A stretch of 64,000 nucleotides of DNA, taken from positions 620,001-684,000 of the forward strand of contig NC_014211.1 in the NCBI RefSeq assembly GCF_000092985.1, written 5' to 3'. The stretch is from Nocardiopsis dassonvillei subsp. dassonvillei DSM 43111 (lineage in GTDB: Bacteria > Actinomycetota > Actinomycetes > Streptosporangiales > Streptosporangiaceae). The position numbers were made by a program, and so were the translations under genes. This document shows positions 63,875 through 64,000 of the stretch, piece after piece. Positions within the stretch are counted from its first letter, which is position 1. Each line of letters opens with the position of its first letter. Under the pieces are notes generated by a model. That model searched no databases and was not told where the DNA came from. It saw nothing but the letters and a program-made list of their open reading frames with translations.

Positions 63875-64000
63875 TCAGTCCCGGAGCTTGGCCACCACGT
63901 CGATCTCCACGAGGATGTTCGCCAGGTCCGAACCCACGGTGGTGCGCACGGGGTAGGGGGCGCTGAAGTGCTCCTCGTACACGGCGTTGAACTCCGGGAA
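63875..64000 (-). CDS. Partial RidA-family protein (C-terminus)
   Basis: The last 41 residues of a gene entering from the right edge are visible: FPEFNAVYEEHFSAPYPVRT, then TVGSDLANILVEIDVVAKLRD and the stop at 63875-63877. This is the typical end of RidA/YjgF enamine deaminases, with the final EIDVVA strand that carries the acidic catalytic residue. The rest lies outside the window. Confidence 0.85.
   Translation of the reverse strand, partial: FPEFNAVYEEHFSAPYPVRTTVGSDLANILVEIDVVAKLRD

Overview
The window is about 72% G+C, with coding third positions almost always G or C, GTG/TTG starts, frequent GTGA/ATGA overlaps and several starts directly behind a -10 box without a ribosome binding site. 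Together with HspR/HAIR control, a DtxR/IdeR-type iron box, DUF397 proteins next to a helix-turn-helix regulator, a BldC-like protein, a DivIVA-like coiled coil and an ECF42-type sigma factor, this indicates a filamentous actinomycete. A Nocardiopsis/Thermobifida-like (Streptosporangiales) host is my inference; there is no rRNA or tRNA gene here to confirm it.

Layout. 1-8.2 kb: mixed accessory genes (WD40-like membrane protein, MFS transporter, YezG-type immunity protein in an odd stopless frame, PPOX-type flavin/F420 protein, SDR, orphan antitoxin). 8.3-10.1 kb: FadE5-like acyl-CoA dehydrogenase under a double palindrome. 10.3-14.8 kb: two HATPase-fold proteins, an ACC deaminase/D-cysteine desulfhydrase homologue and a lower-GC regulator/DUF397 pair. 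14.8-19.5 kb: a graspetide-type RiPP cluster (precursor, ATP-grasp ligase, PIMT-like methyltransferase, DUF397, second PIMT-like methyltransferase) bounded by a 102-bp direct repeat that leaves a truncated methyltransferase. 19.6-22.6 kb: GNAT protein, small secreted protein, SUFU-domain protein, orphan YefM-type antitoxin. 22.6-30.6 kb: YqiJ-like membrane protein, YqiK/flotillin-like protein and a giant DUF3686-type ATPase in one operon. 31-36 kb: DGPF protein plus ECF42-type sigma factor, an ABC exporter and an epimerase. 36.2-43.4 kb: heat-shock operon dnaK-grpE-dnaJ-hspR with clpB downstream, with HAIR sites at the dnaK promoter. 43.7-51.1 kb: a secreted polysaccharide-lyase-like protein, an EtfD-like membrane Fe-S protein, a membrane alpha/beta hydrolase divergent from a TetR regulator, and an iron-box-controlled DUF2470 protein. 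51.3-55.9 kb: an ABC-2 exporter followed by two tandem DesK-like kinases, the first without its phosphoacceptor histidine. 55.9-64 kb: membrane-anchored protein, gamma-carbonic-anhydrase-like protein, DivIVA-like protein, GNAT, DHA2 efflux pump with divergent TetR, methyltransferase and a partial RidA protein.

Connections. Acyl-CoA dehydrogenase (8.3 kb) and the EtfD-like protein (45.5 kb) belong to one electron route, acyl-CoA to ETF to membrane quinone, and both carry the same TGTTACTA-N4-GTA box upstream, 35 kb apart. The RiPP genes overlap by 1-4 bases and should be translated together. Convergent gene pairs are mostly closed by strong GC-rich hairpins.
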